NCBI RefSeq assembly: GCF_014947265.1
Contig: NZ_JADCNK010000002.1
Coordinates: 248,001-312,000 of the forward strand
Direction of reading: 5' to 3'
DNA length: 64,000 nt
DNA from: Pedobacter sp014947265
GTDB lineage: Bacteria > Bacteroidota > Bacteroidia > Sphingobacteriales > Sphingobacteriaceae
Of this stretch, positions 25,940-35,313 are shown piece by piece. The notes under the pieces were generated by a model, which was not told the origin of the DNA, did not search any database, and worked only from the letters and a program-made list of their open reading frames with translations. How positions within the stretch are numbered: position 1 is the stretch's first letter; every line of letters begins with the position of its first letter. Position numbers and translations under genes: made by a program.

Positions 25940-27517
25940 TTAGAAATTACTTGCAGTGCCTGTATCCCACCATAAGCGTGAGGCGATGTCGTCTTTACCC
26001 GAGCTTAAAAATGTTGAAGCCTCTGCAACAGCTGAAGCATTTCCAGTTCTTTCTGCAGGTACAAATACCAGTCGCTTTATCCATTGATCGGCTGTTATAA
26101 TTCCCCAATCTGGGTTACTGTCATTTTTTGCAACATGTGGAATTTTAGGATAACCTGTTCTTCTAAAATCAACCCAGGCCTCTAATGTATTGGTAAAAGT
26201 GGCCAGGTATTTTTGTGTAATAATTTTTTCCAGTTTCAATTCATTCGAATCGCCTTCATTCCAGGCTACAGTAATGGTAGAAAGTGCGGTGAAATTATTT
26301 CTGCTATCTTTTGGGTCGATATAGTTTATTGGTTTGCTTGTAGCATCAATCAGGTAGGCATCTACACCTGCTGCTCCCCAATCGGCAAAGGAGAGGCGTA
26401 CTCCATTTTCATAGTTGGTTTTGGCATCGCCAGAACCTGCCCAACCCCTTAATGCTGCTTCGGCTTTTAAAAAGGCAATTTCCGATGCGGTGAAGCCTCT
26501 CCGTTTTTGGACTGATTTGAAATCCGTACTCACGGTAGAATAAGGAACTCTATCATCTTTGGCATTTATAAATGCTCCGCTGCGGATACCTTTATACTTA
26601 TATGAAGGGTGATCAGTAACCAATGATGCATCGCTCACTTCATTAAAATATTTAGCCACGCGGCCATCTTTTAAACCAACCATAAATGATTCCATTGTTG
26701 CACCCATGCGCGTATCGTTCCAATCAAAACTAATCATAGAAACCGGCATAACATTGCCATTTAAAGGCAAAAGAAAATTTTCGGCATTGGTGCTAATCAA
26801 TCCAGCTGCATCGGCTAAAGCTTTCTCACCCTGTGTTTTGGCAATTGTAGGACTAACCTTAACCAAACGCATGGCCAATCGCAAACGTACTGAATTAAGC
26901 AATTTTAACCATAAAGTGATGTCGCCTTTATAACTAGGGTCAAATTTGGTAAAGCCAGTGTAAGTGGTGTTTGCTTTCAAGTTGGTTTCAATCTGATCTA
27001 ACTGGGTAAACATATTATTATATAAATCAGACTCTTTGTCGTATTTAATTGCACCCAAACCTGAAGTTCCATAGTTAGCATAAATTACCGGGCCATGTAT
27101 AGCTGTTAGTTTAGATATCGCCAATATCCTAACCAGTTTAGCCCAATCGCCAAATAAGGGTAATTTTTTTTCAACAGCAAGCTCAATAACCTGTTTTGAT
27201 GGAGACATTACGCTACCATATATCCGGTTCCAATAGGCATCAATCCAGCGCAGGTAATAGGTTGTATTATTTACATTCCCAACATAAGGAGTTGGTGTAC
27301 CCATATAACCCATCCAGTTATCATAGCATAAATCTTCTTCAATTTGATGACCCATCAGGTTAAATAACATTACTGAAAAAGAAGAACCCACTAAATTGAA
27401 ATCCTGCTCTAATAACTTATCTGTGATCTGATTGGGATTTGTATTGATCTCTTCGAAATTCTTAGTGCAGGAGTTGAATAAAATCAAGGCAAGCACCATT
27501 AAACATAATTTTTTCAT
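25940..27517 (-). CDS. SusD/RagB-family outer-membrane lipoprotein
   Basis: The 525-residue lipoprotein has a signal peptide ending in the lipobox FNSC (Cys16), then the N-terminal KNFEEINTNPNQ found in many SusD-like proteins. It contains TPR-like helices (NRIYGSVMSPSKQVIELA; WAKLVRILAISKLTAIHG) and the late LEKIITQKYLATF and EAWVDFRRTGYPKIP segments of the SusD-like family. It caps the SusC barrel at the cell surface and binds the nutrient before import. The gene lies 11 bp after susC. No glycoside hydrolase or regulator is nearby, so the ligand (glycan, peptide or other) is unknown. Confidence 0.9.
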   Translation of the reverse strand: MKKLCLMVLALILFNSCTKNFEEINTNPNQITDKLLEQDFNLVGSSFSVMLFNLMGHQIEEDLCYDNWMGYMGTPTPYVGNVNNTTYYLRWIDAYWNRIYGSVMSPSKQVIELAVEKKLPLFGDWAKLVRILAISKLTAIHGPVIYANYGTSGLGAIKYDKESDLYNNMFTQLDQIETNLKANTTYTGFTKFDPSYKGDITLWLKLLNSVRLRLAMRLVKVSPTIAKTQGEKALADAAGLISTNAENFLLPLNGNVMPVSMISFDWNDTRMGATMESFMVGLKDGRVAKYFNEVSDASLVTDHPSYKYKGIRSGAFINAKDDRVPYSTVSTDFKSVQKRRGFTASEIAFLKAEAALRGWAGSGDAKTNYENGVRLSFADWGAAGVDAYLIDATSKPINYIDPKDSRNNFTALSTITVAWNEGDSNELKLEKIITQKYLATFTNTLEAWVDFRRTGYPKIPHVAKNDSNPDWGIITADQWIKRLVFVPAERTGNASAVAEASTFLSSGKDDIASRLWWDTGTASNF

Positions 27518-27528
27518 TACTTTATATA

Positions 27529-30500
27529 TTAAAAGTTCAACTTCAGATTAAAACCATAAGAACGTGTAGCAGGAACTGCAAACACGTCATTTGCCTGATT
27601 ACTATTGTTCGTACTCATTGCTTGCTCAGGATCAAATGGAGCTTTTTTGTAGAAGAAGAACAAGTTACGGCCAATTAACGAAACAGATGCAGATTTAATA
27701 GCCGAACCTTTTATTGGTATATTGTAGGCTAATGATATTTGTGCTAAACGAACATTAGTACGTGAGAACACATAGGGTTCCATAATTCCATTTCGGTCAC
27801 CTATCACGTTGTAGTAATCTACCGGATCGATTGATGTAACTGGTGTATTACCTTTAATGGCATTAATGGGCATGGTTGTACCAGCATCGCGAATATCGCC
27901 TGTTCTTTTACTTACACCGTATGCGTCTAAGAAAGCTTCGGTTTTAGAAAAGGCAACACCACCAAACTTAGCCGATACCAATGCACTTAAACTTAGGTTT
28001 TTGTATGTAAAGGTGTTATTCCAACCCGTTATCAAATCAGGATTTAAATTTCCTACATATTCTTGTATTGCTGTTCTGGTTGGCTTTCCATCGGCATCCA
28101 ATATGATTTGGCCAGCTGCATTACGCGCAAGCTTAAAAATATACAAATCGTTAAAAGAGCCTCCGGATTTAATGATTGAATTAAATCCTTCATCGTTACT
28201 ACCTACCTGGTATTCAGGATTTTCGGCGATAAGTTCTACGATCTTATTTCTATTGCGCGATAAATTAAGTGTTGAGTTCCATTTAAAGTCATCATTTTTT
28301 ACAGGATCTCCACCAAATGTTAACTCAAAACCCTGGTTCGTTACCTTACCGGCATTTACATAATAAAAAGTATAACCAGAACCAGAAGGCGCTGTTAAAG
28401 ATAAAAATTGATTCGTACTGGTATTTTTATAGTAAGTAAAATCAAAACTTAACCTATCATTTAGAAAACGACCTTCTAAACCAATCTCATTACTGATTAT
28501 TTTTTCAGGCACCAATGTTGCAAATGGGGTTTGTGTATTTCTGTTAATCCCACCTATGCCATCCGGACCACCTGCACCACCTATAGTATTGCCAGGGTTT
28601 ACAATGTTATAGGGTACCTCGTTACCTACCTGCGATGTAGATGCCCTTAACTTTAAGAAATTGATTTCTTTAGGCATGGTTATCATTTGGCTAATGATTG
28701 CCGATAAACCAGCTGAATAGTAAAAATAGGAGTCATTTCCGGTGGTAGCTAGTGTAGAGGCATAGTCGTTTCGGCCAGCCAAATCAACATAGATCATATC
28801 TTTAAAGCCCAATGAAGCATTGGCGAATAAGCCTTGTTTCTGAACTCTGCTGTAAGTTTGGTTAATAACCAGATTATATGGCAGGTTTGCAAAACTAAAA
28901 AAGTTTGGGTACTGAAGCGGCACTGTACCGTTTCCAAAAGTCATCCCATCGTTAAAGGTATAATCTTGGATGCTTGCGCCTAGTACACTGCTCAAGCTTA
29001 ATTTACCAAAAGTATTATCATAGCTTAAAATAGCATCGCCATATAAGGCTTTGTCATTATATTTAGTGTAATTCCAGGTGCCGTTAGAACTTACACTTAC
29101 CGAGTTTCCGCCAGCAGCGTAACGGTAGTCTAATAGTCTGTCGTTATAATCAATGTTCCCGCGTACATCAAACTTAAAATGTGGTAAAAATGCATACGAT
29201 GCTTTTGCAGTAGCAATTACTCTGTTGCTGGTAGAAAGTTTTGGGTCGTTATACAACTCCCAATAAGGGTTATTTTGTTTTTCCTCGCTGGAGTACCAGT
29301 TTTGTTTAAACAGATTTCGGGTAGCATCAAAAATTTGATAATTGTTTTTGTAATCATCAAAATTTCTTTCCCGTGCAAACAGATATAACCCTGTTATTGG
29401 GTTGTTGTAATAACCCGCACCAGGGCGGTTCTTAGACTTTTCGTAAGAAAATCTCACATTACCGCTTAAAGTAAGTTTGTCATCAAATAATTTTGTTTCC
29501 TGACTTAACGTAACATTATGCTTGTTGTAAGTGCTGGTTGGTACAATACCTGTTGCATAATTGTTACCGTACGAAAAATAAGTGGTTGTTCTTTCATTCC
29601 CTCCAGATACTGATACCGAATTAATCGTATTCACGCCGGTCTGAAAAAAATCATCGATATAATTACTCTGGTAATTTCCTTTGGTTTTAGACCAACTCCT
29701 ATCATTTCCGGCATCAGCTCCATAACTGAACTGAAATTCTGGTAATGTAGCAGCACTGCTGAAATTGGTTATAGAATTTAAAGCAATCGCGATTTTGCCG
29801 TTTTGACCTTTTTTTGTATTAATTAAAATCACACCATTTGCACCCTGACTTCCATATAAAATGGCACCGTTTGCGCCCCTTAAAATAGTAACTGATTCAA
29901 AATCATCCTGATTTAGCGCTGATAAACCATCACCTGCATCAGTGCCTCCGTAAGATCCCGGCTGCCCGCCTTTGTTATTTACAACCGGTACACCATCAAT
30001 TACAAAAAGAGCTTCGCTGTTTCCCGCAATTGATTTAGAACCCCTTAATACTGTTTTTGTTGATCCTCCTACACCAGAGTTACTTATCCCCACATCAACA
30101 CCTGCAGCCTTGCCACTTAGAGCTTCCATGAAATTGGGACTACCAGCTTTTGTTAATTCTGGACCAGCGAGTTGCTGAGCAGCAAAGGTAAGTGCTCTTT
30201 TTTCGCGTTTTACACCTAAAGCAGTAACTACCACCTCTGTTAAGTTTGCATTACCGGAAGGTTTTAGCTTTACTGTTACATTGGTTAAATTACTAATGTT
30301 TACCTCTTGCGAATCCATGCCGACATACGAAATCACCAAAATTGTGGCCTCATCAGGAATGTTTAGCACGAACTTACCGTCGCTTCCTGTAAGTGTTTTA
30401 GCGCTAGTTCCCTTAGCCACCACAGTTGCACCAGGGAGTGGAAGCCCGGTCTCATCAGTTACCAATCCATTGATCGTTTTAGCTAGTTTGTAGCTAACAC

Positions 30501-30681
30501 TTTTTGGAGTGTTTACCATTGGAATGATGTTTTTGTTTCTTACAGTACCTTCACCCCTGGCTGCATTTTGTAAGCAAAGACCAGCTACAGCTACGAGTGC
30601 TAGGTTCCGCAGACCTTTGGTTGCGCTAGGAATTTTGATTTCTAGCGCATTGATAGCAGAATAAATGTTACTCATTTTCAT
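27529..30681 (-). CDS. SusC/RagA-family TonB-dependent transporter
   Basis: The 1050-residue outer-membrane transporter has a signal-like hydrophobic stretch at about 24-40. A carboxypeptidase-regulatory-like domain (INGLVTDETGLPLPGATVV) follows, then the SusC-type linker TEVVVTALGVKREKRAL. The plug domain contains LRGSKSIAGNSEALFVIDGVPV and GANGAILYGSQGANGVILI, and a long beta-barrel ends in phenylalanine (GFNLKLNF). It imports a ligand with energy from TonB and works with the downstream SusD. The predicted N-terminus has about 20 residues before the hydrophobic stretch, longer than usual, so the true start may be the second ATG two codons in. Confidence 0.93.
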   Translation of the reverse strand: MKMSNIYSAINALEIKIPSATKGLRNLALVAVAGLCLQNAARGEGTVRNKNIIPMVNTPKSVSYKLAKTINGLVTDETGLPLPGATVVAKGTSAKTLTGSDGKFVLNIPDEATILVISYVGMDSQEVNISNLTNVTVKLKPSGNANLTEVVVTALGVKREKRALTFAAQQLAGPELTKAGSPNFMEALSGKAAGVDVGISNSGVGGSTKTVLRGSKSIAGNSEALFVIDGVPVVNNKGGQPGSYGGTDAGDGLSALNQDDFESVTILRGANGAILYGSQGANGVILINTKKGQNGKIAIALNSITNFSSAATLPEFQFSYGADAGNDRSWSKTKGNYQSNYIDDFFQTGVNTINSVSVSGGNERTTTYFSYGNNYATGIVPTSTYNKHNVTLSQETKLFDDKLTLSGNVRFSYEKSKNRPGAGYYNNPITGLYLFARERNFDDYKNNYQIFDATRNLFKQNWYSSEEKQNNPYWELYNDPKLSTSNRVIATAKASYAFLPHFKFDVRGNIDYNDRLLDYRYAAGGNSVSVSSNGTWNYTKYNDKALYGDAILSYDNTFGKLSLSSVLGASIQDYTFNDGMTFGNGTVPLQYPNFFSFANLPYNLVINQTYSRVQKQGLFANASLGFKDMIYVDLAGRNDYASTLATTGNDSYFYYSAGLSAIISQMITMPKEINFLKLRASTSQVGNEVPYNIVNPGNTIGGAGGPDGIGGINRNTQTPFATLVPEKIISNEIGLEGRFLNDRLSFDFTYYKNTSTNQFLSLTAPSGSGYTFYYVNAGKVTNQGFELTFGGDPVKNDDFKWNSTLNLSRNRNKIVELIAENPEYQVGSNDEGFNSIIKSGGSFNDLYIFKLARNAAGQIILDADGKPTRTAIQEYVGNLNPDLITGWNNTFTYKNLSLSALVSAKFGGVAFSKTEAFLDAYGVSKRTGDIRDAGTTMPINAIKGNTPVTSIDPVDYYNVIGDRNGIMEPYVFSRTNVRLAQISLAYNIPIKGSAIKSASVSLIGRNLFFFYKKAPFDPEQAMSTNNSNQANDVFAVPATRSYGFNLKLNF

Positions 30682-31450
30682 ACAATTTGTTAGTTTAGTT
30701 TTAGTTTACTCTATTAAATGTCGAGCCTTAGGCATTGAAACCGCAACAAATGATTTTTAGCACTGTTGAATAAAAAACATAAAACGTTTTATGAACTCTT
30801 AACAATGATTAGTTAGGAGGTGCAAATTTGAATAGTTTAGTTTTAGTTCTGTATTGTTAAGTGTTTAAATATTCAAGTTTTAGGTTGTTTACTTTTAGGT
30901 TGATATGGCGATATTTAATTTTGTTGCTGTAATTTATAAAAATATTGTTACAATTCAATTTTTTGTTAAAATTCAATTAATCAAAGAGAATTTTTAGCTA
31001 TCCAAATGTGTTTAACTGCTTAATAAGTTAATTACATCCTCAAGAAAAAAGTTGGTTGGTTTAGGTTGCCTGCACACGGCAGGTATACCTGCCGTGTGCA
31101 GGCAACTACAGAATCTGATTGCATTCATTTACTTGCTGAGCCCAAAGAATTTTATCGGCCGATAGAACATTACTGTTGAAGTGAACGGAAAACGGGCAGC
31201 CAGTAAAACTATCAGGCTTAAACTGTAGCGAAAATAACCGCTACCAGAACCAAGGTTTCCTGTACTTTGGTTAATGTATGTCAGATAAAAGCAGTGCCAA
31301 ATTATCAATAGTGATGAAGCTTACTCCATTGGCAAGTTCGAAAAGCAACTAAAAGACTTTATACATAAGAAATAGCCACGATGTGTTTTCAGACGTGGGG
31401 TGTTGTCAGCTGTTACCAACTGACTGCAAGAGAATGCCTAAACGTTCATA
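30682..31450. other. Intergenic region between susC and the PepSY gene
   Basis: This 769-bp region should hold the susC promoter at its left end, but no exact TAnnTTTG was found on the minus strand. The left 380 bp are very AT-rich. The main landmark is the 42-bp palindrome at 31065-31106. From about 31140 to 31400 the base composition is more coding-like, and a short plus-strand frame ends with SIGKFEKQLKDFIHKK before a stop near 31371, perhaps the tail of a decayed gene. No start or family could be assigned. Confidence 0.5.
31065..31106. repeat. Perfect 42-bp palindrome
   Basis: Two 21-base arms with no spacer are exact reverse complements (left arm begins GTTGCCTGCACACGGC, centre GGTATACC). 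The symmetry breaks at the next base on each side. It is GC-rich within an AT-rich region and has no T run. It could form a cruciform, a hairpin in mRNA, or be a site for a dimeric protein. Confidence 0.9.
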
Positions 31451-33022
31451 CTAAAAAACTTCTAAGCCCGTATTAAGCAGCACCATATAAACAGCTAAAT
31501 AGCATACCAAAAATGCCGTTGATAGCGCAAAATATCGTGTTACCTTATGGCTGCCTTTTCTAAATGGAAGTAAAAACAGGATATTGAATATTTCAGATAA
31601 CAAGGCGCAGATGAAATTTAAACAGACCATTACACAGCTAAACGCCACAATGAAAATGGCCGGCTGGATAATGATTCCCGAAGGAAGGCCATAGAGTGCC
31701 CCCATAATAAAACTGATCAGTAGGATAATCATGACATATTTTAATCCTGATTTAAACTGGATCAGGAAATAGCTGCCCAATTTAGGGAGGGGCATTTTAA
31801 CTTTCACTGGTTTTAATTCTTTTTCAGTTACCGGAGTTTCTGATGCCTCATCTAAAGCTGCTTCATTTGTTTTACGCTTTTTGCCTCTCTTTTGTTTCCT
31901 GTAACGTGGCCACCAGATTATAAAACCTGTAATAAAAAGCGCAAGCGGCATTAGGCCGGCAATAAGGGCGATAATTTGTGTAGGCCTGCCACCGAAGCTT
32001 CCGTAGTGGATAGGTGTTAACCAGCTGAGGTAAGCATTACCGACATTGGGGAAATCCTTGCGGCTGTTTAATAATGTTTTGCCTGTGTATTGATCTACAA
32101 TCAACATTTCCCGTTTTCCAACCTTCGGAAGATTTCCACTCAGCATGTCGAGACGATATGCCCCCATTTTATCTGCCGGAAAGGCAATACCGCCAATGTA
32201 AGCATTGGGCATTTTTTCCTTGGCTGCATGAACAATAGCTGTAAGTGGCAATGAGGTAGCTTCCGCATGCCATGCTGATTTAGCACCCAGGAGTTGGGCA
32301 ACACCCTGCGGCGATTTTCCGCTAAGCAAAAATAATAGCGGAATAACAAGCGTAGAAAAAGTGATTGAGAAACCGGTAAGGCTTAATATTGCTACAATAG
32401 GCGAGGAGTAAAAACCCAGTGAATTGTGCCAATCGTAGTTTTGGCGTTTAAATGATCCGCTAAACCTTACGCTAAGTGCCGATTTTAATTGTTTCCATTT
32501 CTTTGGAATCCATAAACGCAGACCAGAGATCGTCAGGATTAAAAGGCAGAGAGAAGCCAGTCCGCAGATATATCGTCCGGCAACCGGAATCAGCAGTGTC
32601 CGGTGCAGTTCAGTAACCACATGGATGAAAGAACTGGTATGTATTCTTTTACCACCTATTTTTCCGGTATAGGGATTAATGAAAGTTTCTTCATTACTTT
32701 TTAAATTGATTATGCTATAAGCTTCATTGGGGTTCTTGAAGTTATTTAGCATCAGGTAATCGATTTTTAGCTTAGGATAGTTCTTTTTTATGAGTGGCAC
32801 AATCTCTTCCACCGGCAGTTTTTGCTTTTGCGCAATCACCTCAAACAGATCTGGATTCAAAGCCCGGTCAATCTCGTCCTGAAAAACAAGTATGCTTCCT
32901 GTAATGCCTATAAAAGCAACAATTGCCCCGGCAATAATGCCAATATAAAGATGCCATTTACCAAACCACCTTTTTTGGTGTTTTGCCCAGTTTAGTTTTT
33001 TAGAATTCTGTTCTGATTTCAT
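31451..33022 (-). CDS. PepSY-associated transmembrane protein
   Basis: From the ATG at 33022 the protein has 523 residues; an in-frame GTG 16 codons upstream is less likely. It has the PepSY_TM layout. The first helix is WHLYIGIIAGAIVAFIGITGSILVF with the conserved DEIDRALNP after it. A PepSY periplasmic segment follows (TSSFIHVVTELHRTLL, then a second helix), then WHNSLGFYSSPIVAILSLTGF. Next come a second periplasmic part ending SWLTPIHYGSFGG and further helices. A lysine-rich cytoplasmic loop (RKQKRGKKRK) and a three-helix tail follow. Such proteins often accompany siderophore receptors and may reduce iron chelates. No siderophore genes are adjacent. Confidence 0.82.
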   Translation of the reverse strand: MKSEQNSKKLNWAKHQKRWFGKWHLYIGIIAGAIVAFIGITGSILVFQDEIDRALNPDLFEVIAQKQKLPVEEIVPLIKKNYPKLKIDYLMLNNFKNPNEAYSIINLKSNEETFINPYTGKIGGKRIHTSSFIHVVTELHRTLLIPVAGRYICGLASLCLLILTISGLRLWIPKKWKQLKSALSVRFSGSFKRQNYDWHNSLGFYSSPIVAILSLTGFSITFSTLVIPLLFLLSGKSPQGVAQLLGAKSAWHAEATSLPLTAIVHAAKEKMPNAYIGGIAFPADKMGAYRLDMLSGNLPKVGKREMLIVDQYTGKTLLNSRKDFPNVGNAYLSWLTPIHYGSFGGRPTQIIALIAGLMPLALFITGFIIWWPRYRKQKRGKKRKTNEAALDEASETPVTEKELKPVKVKMPLPKLGSYFLIQFKSGLKYVMIILLISFIMGALYGLPSGIIIQPAIFIVAFSCVMVCLNFICALLSEIFNILFLLPFRKGSHKVTRYFALSTAFLVCYLAVYMVLLNTGLEVF

Positions 33023-33446
33023 TTTGGAGCGTTTTACAGCTTTGCAAAAGTTACGTTGGTTTATACCCACAAAGAAATCGTTTTAATTGGTATTGTGCAA
33101 ATTATATTTAATAAGTCTAAATAAGGTGCTTTAGATTGACATGAAGACATTGGCAGGCCAACAACTGTCCAATTTTAGTTTGCTTATTTTCCAGGACAGA
33201 CATTCTTTAATTTGGCCTGAGTTGTGATCTTTGAGACGCGATAATTGAGGAATATTACACCAGAATATCAGGTATTAAGCCGCTCAATTTTAAAGCTATT
33301 TAAGTTTTATGGTGAAAATTGGGCGGACCTGACACTTTTAAATAATGTATTTTTAACCTGCTTATTATCAGTTGTTAATGGCTTTTTGATTGTGCTGGTA
33401 AGCTTATTCTAACTATATTGGCTGACCATTATTGTAACAAAAAAGA

Positions 33447-33455
33447 TGTGGAAAA
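33447..33455 (-). promoter_or_regulatory. DnaA-box-like 9-mer upstream of mraZ
   Basis: TGTGGAAAA, read TTTTCCACA on the other strand, fits the relaxed DnaA box TTWTNCACA. It lies 85 bases before the mraZ ATG and directly before the MraZ-type repeats. The same 9-mer forms a cluster before ftsZ. A single copy could be chance. Confidence 0.4.
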
Positions 33456-33460
33456 CTTTT

Positions 33461-33490
33461 TTGTGGTAAAAAGTGGTAAAAAGTGGTAGA
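33461..33490 (+). promoter_or_regulatory. Three MraZ-type direct repeats (10-bp period)
   Basis: TTGTGGTAAA, AAGTGGTAAA and AAGTGGTAGA follow each other without gaps, and a further GTGG stands at 33448. MraZ binds short tandem G-rich repeats with a period near one helix turn just upstream of its own gene. The repeats end 41 bases before the mraZ ATG, so autoregulation of the dcw operon is likely. Confidence 0.75.
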
Positions 33491-33531
33491 ACTATTTACT
33501 TTTACACTTGATAAAAAGTGTAGATACCACT

Positions 33532-33999
33532 ATGACCCAACTTTTAGGAGAATTCGATTGTAAACTTGACGCAAAGGGCCGCCTTATGGTACCTGCTGCG
33601 CTTAAGAAACAATTGCCTGATTCTGAGAAAGAAGGGTTGATCATTAACCGAGGTTTTGAGAAAAACCTGGTGATCTATCCAAAGAAAGTTTGGGATGCCA
33701 TCGTTACCGATTTAAGCAAGCTGAACATCTACGAAAAAAACAACAGAGAATTTATTCGTTCGTTTACCAGGGGTGCAACCGAGCTTTCGCTCGATGCAGC
33801 TGGTCGTGTGCTTTTGCCAAAATCGCTGGTTGATTATGCAGGTATAGGGAGTGATCTTGTATTGGCTTGTCAGTTAGATCGTATCGAGGTTTGGGACAAA
33901 AAATCTTACGAAGATATTTTTGATGATGTACCTGAGAATTTTGCAAACCTTGCTGAGCAGGTAATGGGTAGAAAGAAAGGAGGGGCTGATGGCGAATAA
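33532..33999 (+). CDS. mraZ: Transcriptional regulator MraZ
   Basis: With the ATG at 33532 the protein has 155 residues; an in-frame TTG eight codons earlier is less likely since homologues start near TQLLGEFDCKLDAKGR. It has the two SpoVT/AbrB-like half-domains of MraZ, each with a DxxGR word: LDAKGRLMVPAALKK near 11-25 and LDAAGRVLLPKSLVDYA near 87-103. MraZ forms a ring and represses the dcw operon by binding repeats like those just upstream. The gene overlaps rsmH by 11 bp. Confidence 0.95.
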   Translation: MTQLLGEFDCKLDAKGRLMVPAALKKQLPDSEKEGLIINRGFEKNLVIYPKKVWDAIVTDLSKLNIYEKNNREFIRSFTRGATELSLDAAGRVLLPKSLVDYAGIGSDLVLACQLDRIEVWDKKSYEDIFDDVPENFANLAEQVMGRKKGGADGE

Positions 34000-34894
34000 T
34001 TATCATGTACCCGTAATGTTGCAGCCGTGTATTGATGGCTTGAATATTAAGCCTGATGGGGTTTATGTTGATGTAACCTTTGGTGGTGGTGGTCATTCGA
34101 AAGAGATTTTGAAACATCTCGGTCCAAAAGGAAGATTGATAGCCTTTGATCAGGATCCTGATGCTCAGGCAAATGTTCCTGCTGATGATCGTTTTATTTT
34201 TATCGACCAGAACTTCGGTTTTCTGAAAAATAATCTCCGTTTAAAAGGTTTTAAGCAGGTTGATGGTATTCTGGCTGATCTTGGTGTTTCCTCTCATCAG
34301 TTTGATGTGCCGCAACGTGGTTTTTCCATCCGTCATAATGCAGGTCTGGATATGCGCATGGATCAGCACCGCGATTTAACAGCCGCTGAAATATTGAATA
34401 CCTATACCGAAGATAAGCTGCATAAGATATTTGGGATTTACGGGGAAGTTAAAAATGCGAAATCTCTGGCGCGAGCTATTGTGACTTCGCGTTTAGAACA
34501 GTCTTTTACTGATATCGACAGTTTGAAATCAGCTATTGCCGGTTATATTCCAAAGGGAAAAGAAAACAAGTATTTAGCACAAGTTTTTCAGGCGCTGCGT
34601 ATAGAGGTGAATGCAGAAATTCAGGTGCTTGAAGATTTTTTGATGCAGGCTGCTGATGTGCTGAAACCGGGTGGTCATTTGGTGGTGATGTCATATCATT
34701 CTTTAGAAGACAGGCCGGTTAAAAACTTTATGGCGAAAGGGAAATTTCAGGGAGAGGTAGAAAAAGATTTCTTCGGGAATCAGCAAAAGCCATTTAATGT
34801 AATTACACGCAAAGCGATAATTGCCACTGATGAGGAGATTGCGCAAAACAATAGGGCCCGCAGTGCGAAACTTAGAATTGCAGAAAAGATATGA
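33989..34894 (+). CDS. rsmH: 16S rRNA m4C1402 methyltransferase
   Basis: The 301-residue enzyme methylates N4 of cytidine 1402 in 16S rRNA using SAM. It shows YHVPVMLQPCIDGL, the SAM-binding VDVTFGGGGHSKEIL, IAFDQDPDAQ, GILADLGVSSHQFDVPQRGFS, FQALRIEVNAE and VVMSYHSLEDRPVKNFM, all standard RsmH blocks in order. Overlaps on both sides (11 bp with mraZ, 4 bp with ftsL) place it firmly in the operon. Confidence 0.96.
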   Translation: MANNYHVPVMLQPCIDGLNIKPDGVYVDVTFGGGGHSKEILKHLGPKGRLIAFDQDPDAQANVPADDRFIFIDQNFGFLKNNLRLKGFKQVDGILADLGVSSHQFDVPQRGFSIRHNAGLDMRMDQHRDLTAAEILNTYTEDKLHKIFGIYGEVKNAKSLARAIVTSRLEQSFTDIDSLKSAIAGYIPKGKENKYLAQVFQALRIEVNAEIQVLEDFLMQAADVLKPGGHLVVMSYHSLEDRPVKNFMAKGKFQGEVEKDFFGNQQKPFNVITRKAIIATDEEIAQNNRARSAKLRIAEKI

Positions 34895-35313
34895 ACAGGT
34901 TTAGGGAAGAGATAGAAGAGGAAGAGGTTGGGCCTGAACCAGAATTAAAAGCCGTGCCCAAAAGGCCAAAAACTGCTGAAGAAAAAATGGATAGCAATTC
35001 ATTTATCAGCAAGCTGTTTAATGATGGATTAGTAAGTAAGGAGGCGGCAACTGATGCTTTGCCTTATTTGTGTTTTCTGGCCCTTTTGGGAATGATTTAT
35101 ATCGCCAATAGCCATTTTGCGGTGAACAATGTACGCCGTATTGATAAATTAAATAAAGAAGTAAAAGAATTAAGATGGGAGTATAAATCCCTTAAAGCCG
35201 ACCTGATGTTCAAGAGTAAATTGACGGAGGTTGCTAAAAAGGTAGATACCCTTGGTATAAAAGAACTGATTGAACCACCAAAAAAAATAATTGTTAAAAG
35301 CGATGAATATTAG
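34891..35313 (+). CDS. ftsL: FtsL-like cell division protein
   Basis: A bitopic protein of 140 residues with a charged cytoplasmic N-terminus (REEIEEEEVGPEPE), one membrane helix (LPYLCFLALLGMIYIA, about 58-73) and a periplasmic coiled-coil-like part (RRIDKLNKEVKELRWEYKSLKAD). Sequence identity to FtsL is low across phyla. The call rests on topology, length and position between rsmH and ftsI. It would join FtsQ and FtsB-like partners to activate septal synthesis. Its 55-residue cytoplasmic tail is longer than in E. coli. It overlaps rsmH by four bases and ftsI by eleven. Confidence 0.8.
   Translation: MNRFREEIEEEEVGPEPELKAVPKRPKTAEEKMDSNSFISKLFNDGLVSKEAATDALPYLCFLALLGMIYIANSHFAVNNVRRIDKLNKEVKELRWEYKSLKADLMFKSKLTEVAKKVDTLGIKELIEPPKKIIVKSDEY

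Larger units (their letters stand above)
33023..33531. other. Regulatory region between the PepSY gene and mraZ
   Basis: The 509-bp region contains no convincing gene. Its right 90 bases hold the presumed control elements of the dcw cluster: a DnaA-box-like 9-mer and three direct repeats. In the left part a weak inverted similarity (CCAATTTT words near 33168 and 33315) may be an old insertion trace, but it is too poor to call. Confidence 0.5.

Noticed and set aside
27857..28363. A 168-codon plus-strand open frame inside susC
   Set aside because: It lies antisense to a clear SusC reading frame and shows no domain.
31140..31400. Possible decayed gene downstream of the 42-bp palindrome
   Set aside because: Only a short tail-like frame is open; no family or start could be supported, so it is described only as part of the intergenic region.
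33150..33330. Possible insertion-sequence ends (CAGG and CCAATTTT words in inverted order)
   Set aside because: Matches are short and broken, and no transposase remnant lies between them.
33461..33490. Short tandem repeats considered as a CRISPR fragment
   Set aside because: Units are 10 bp without spacers and sit at the mraZ operator position.
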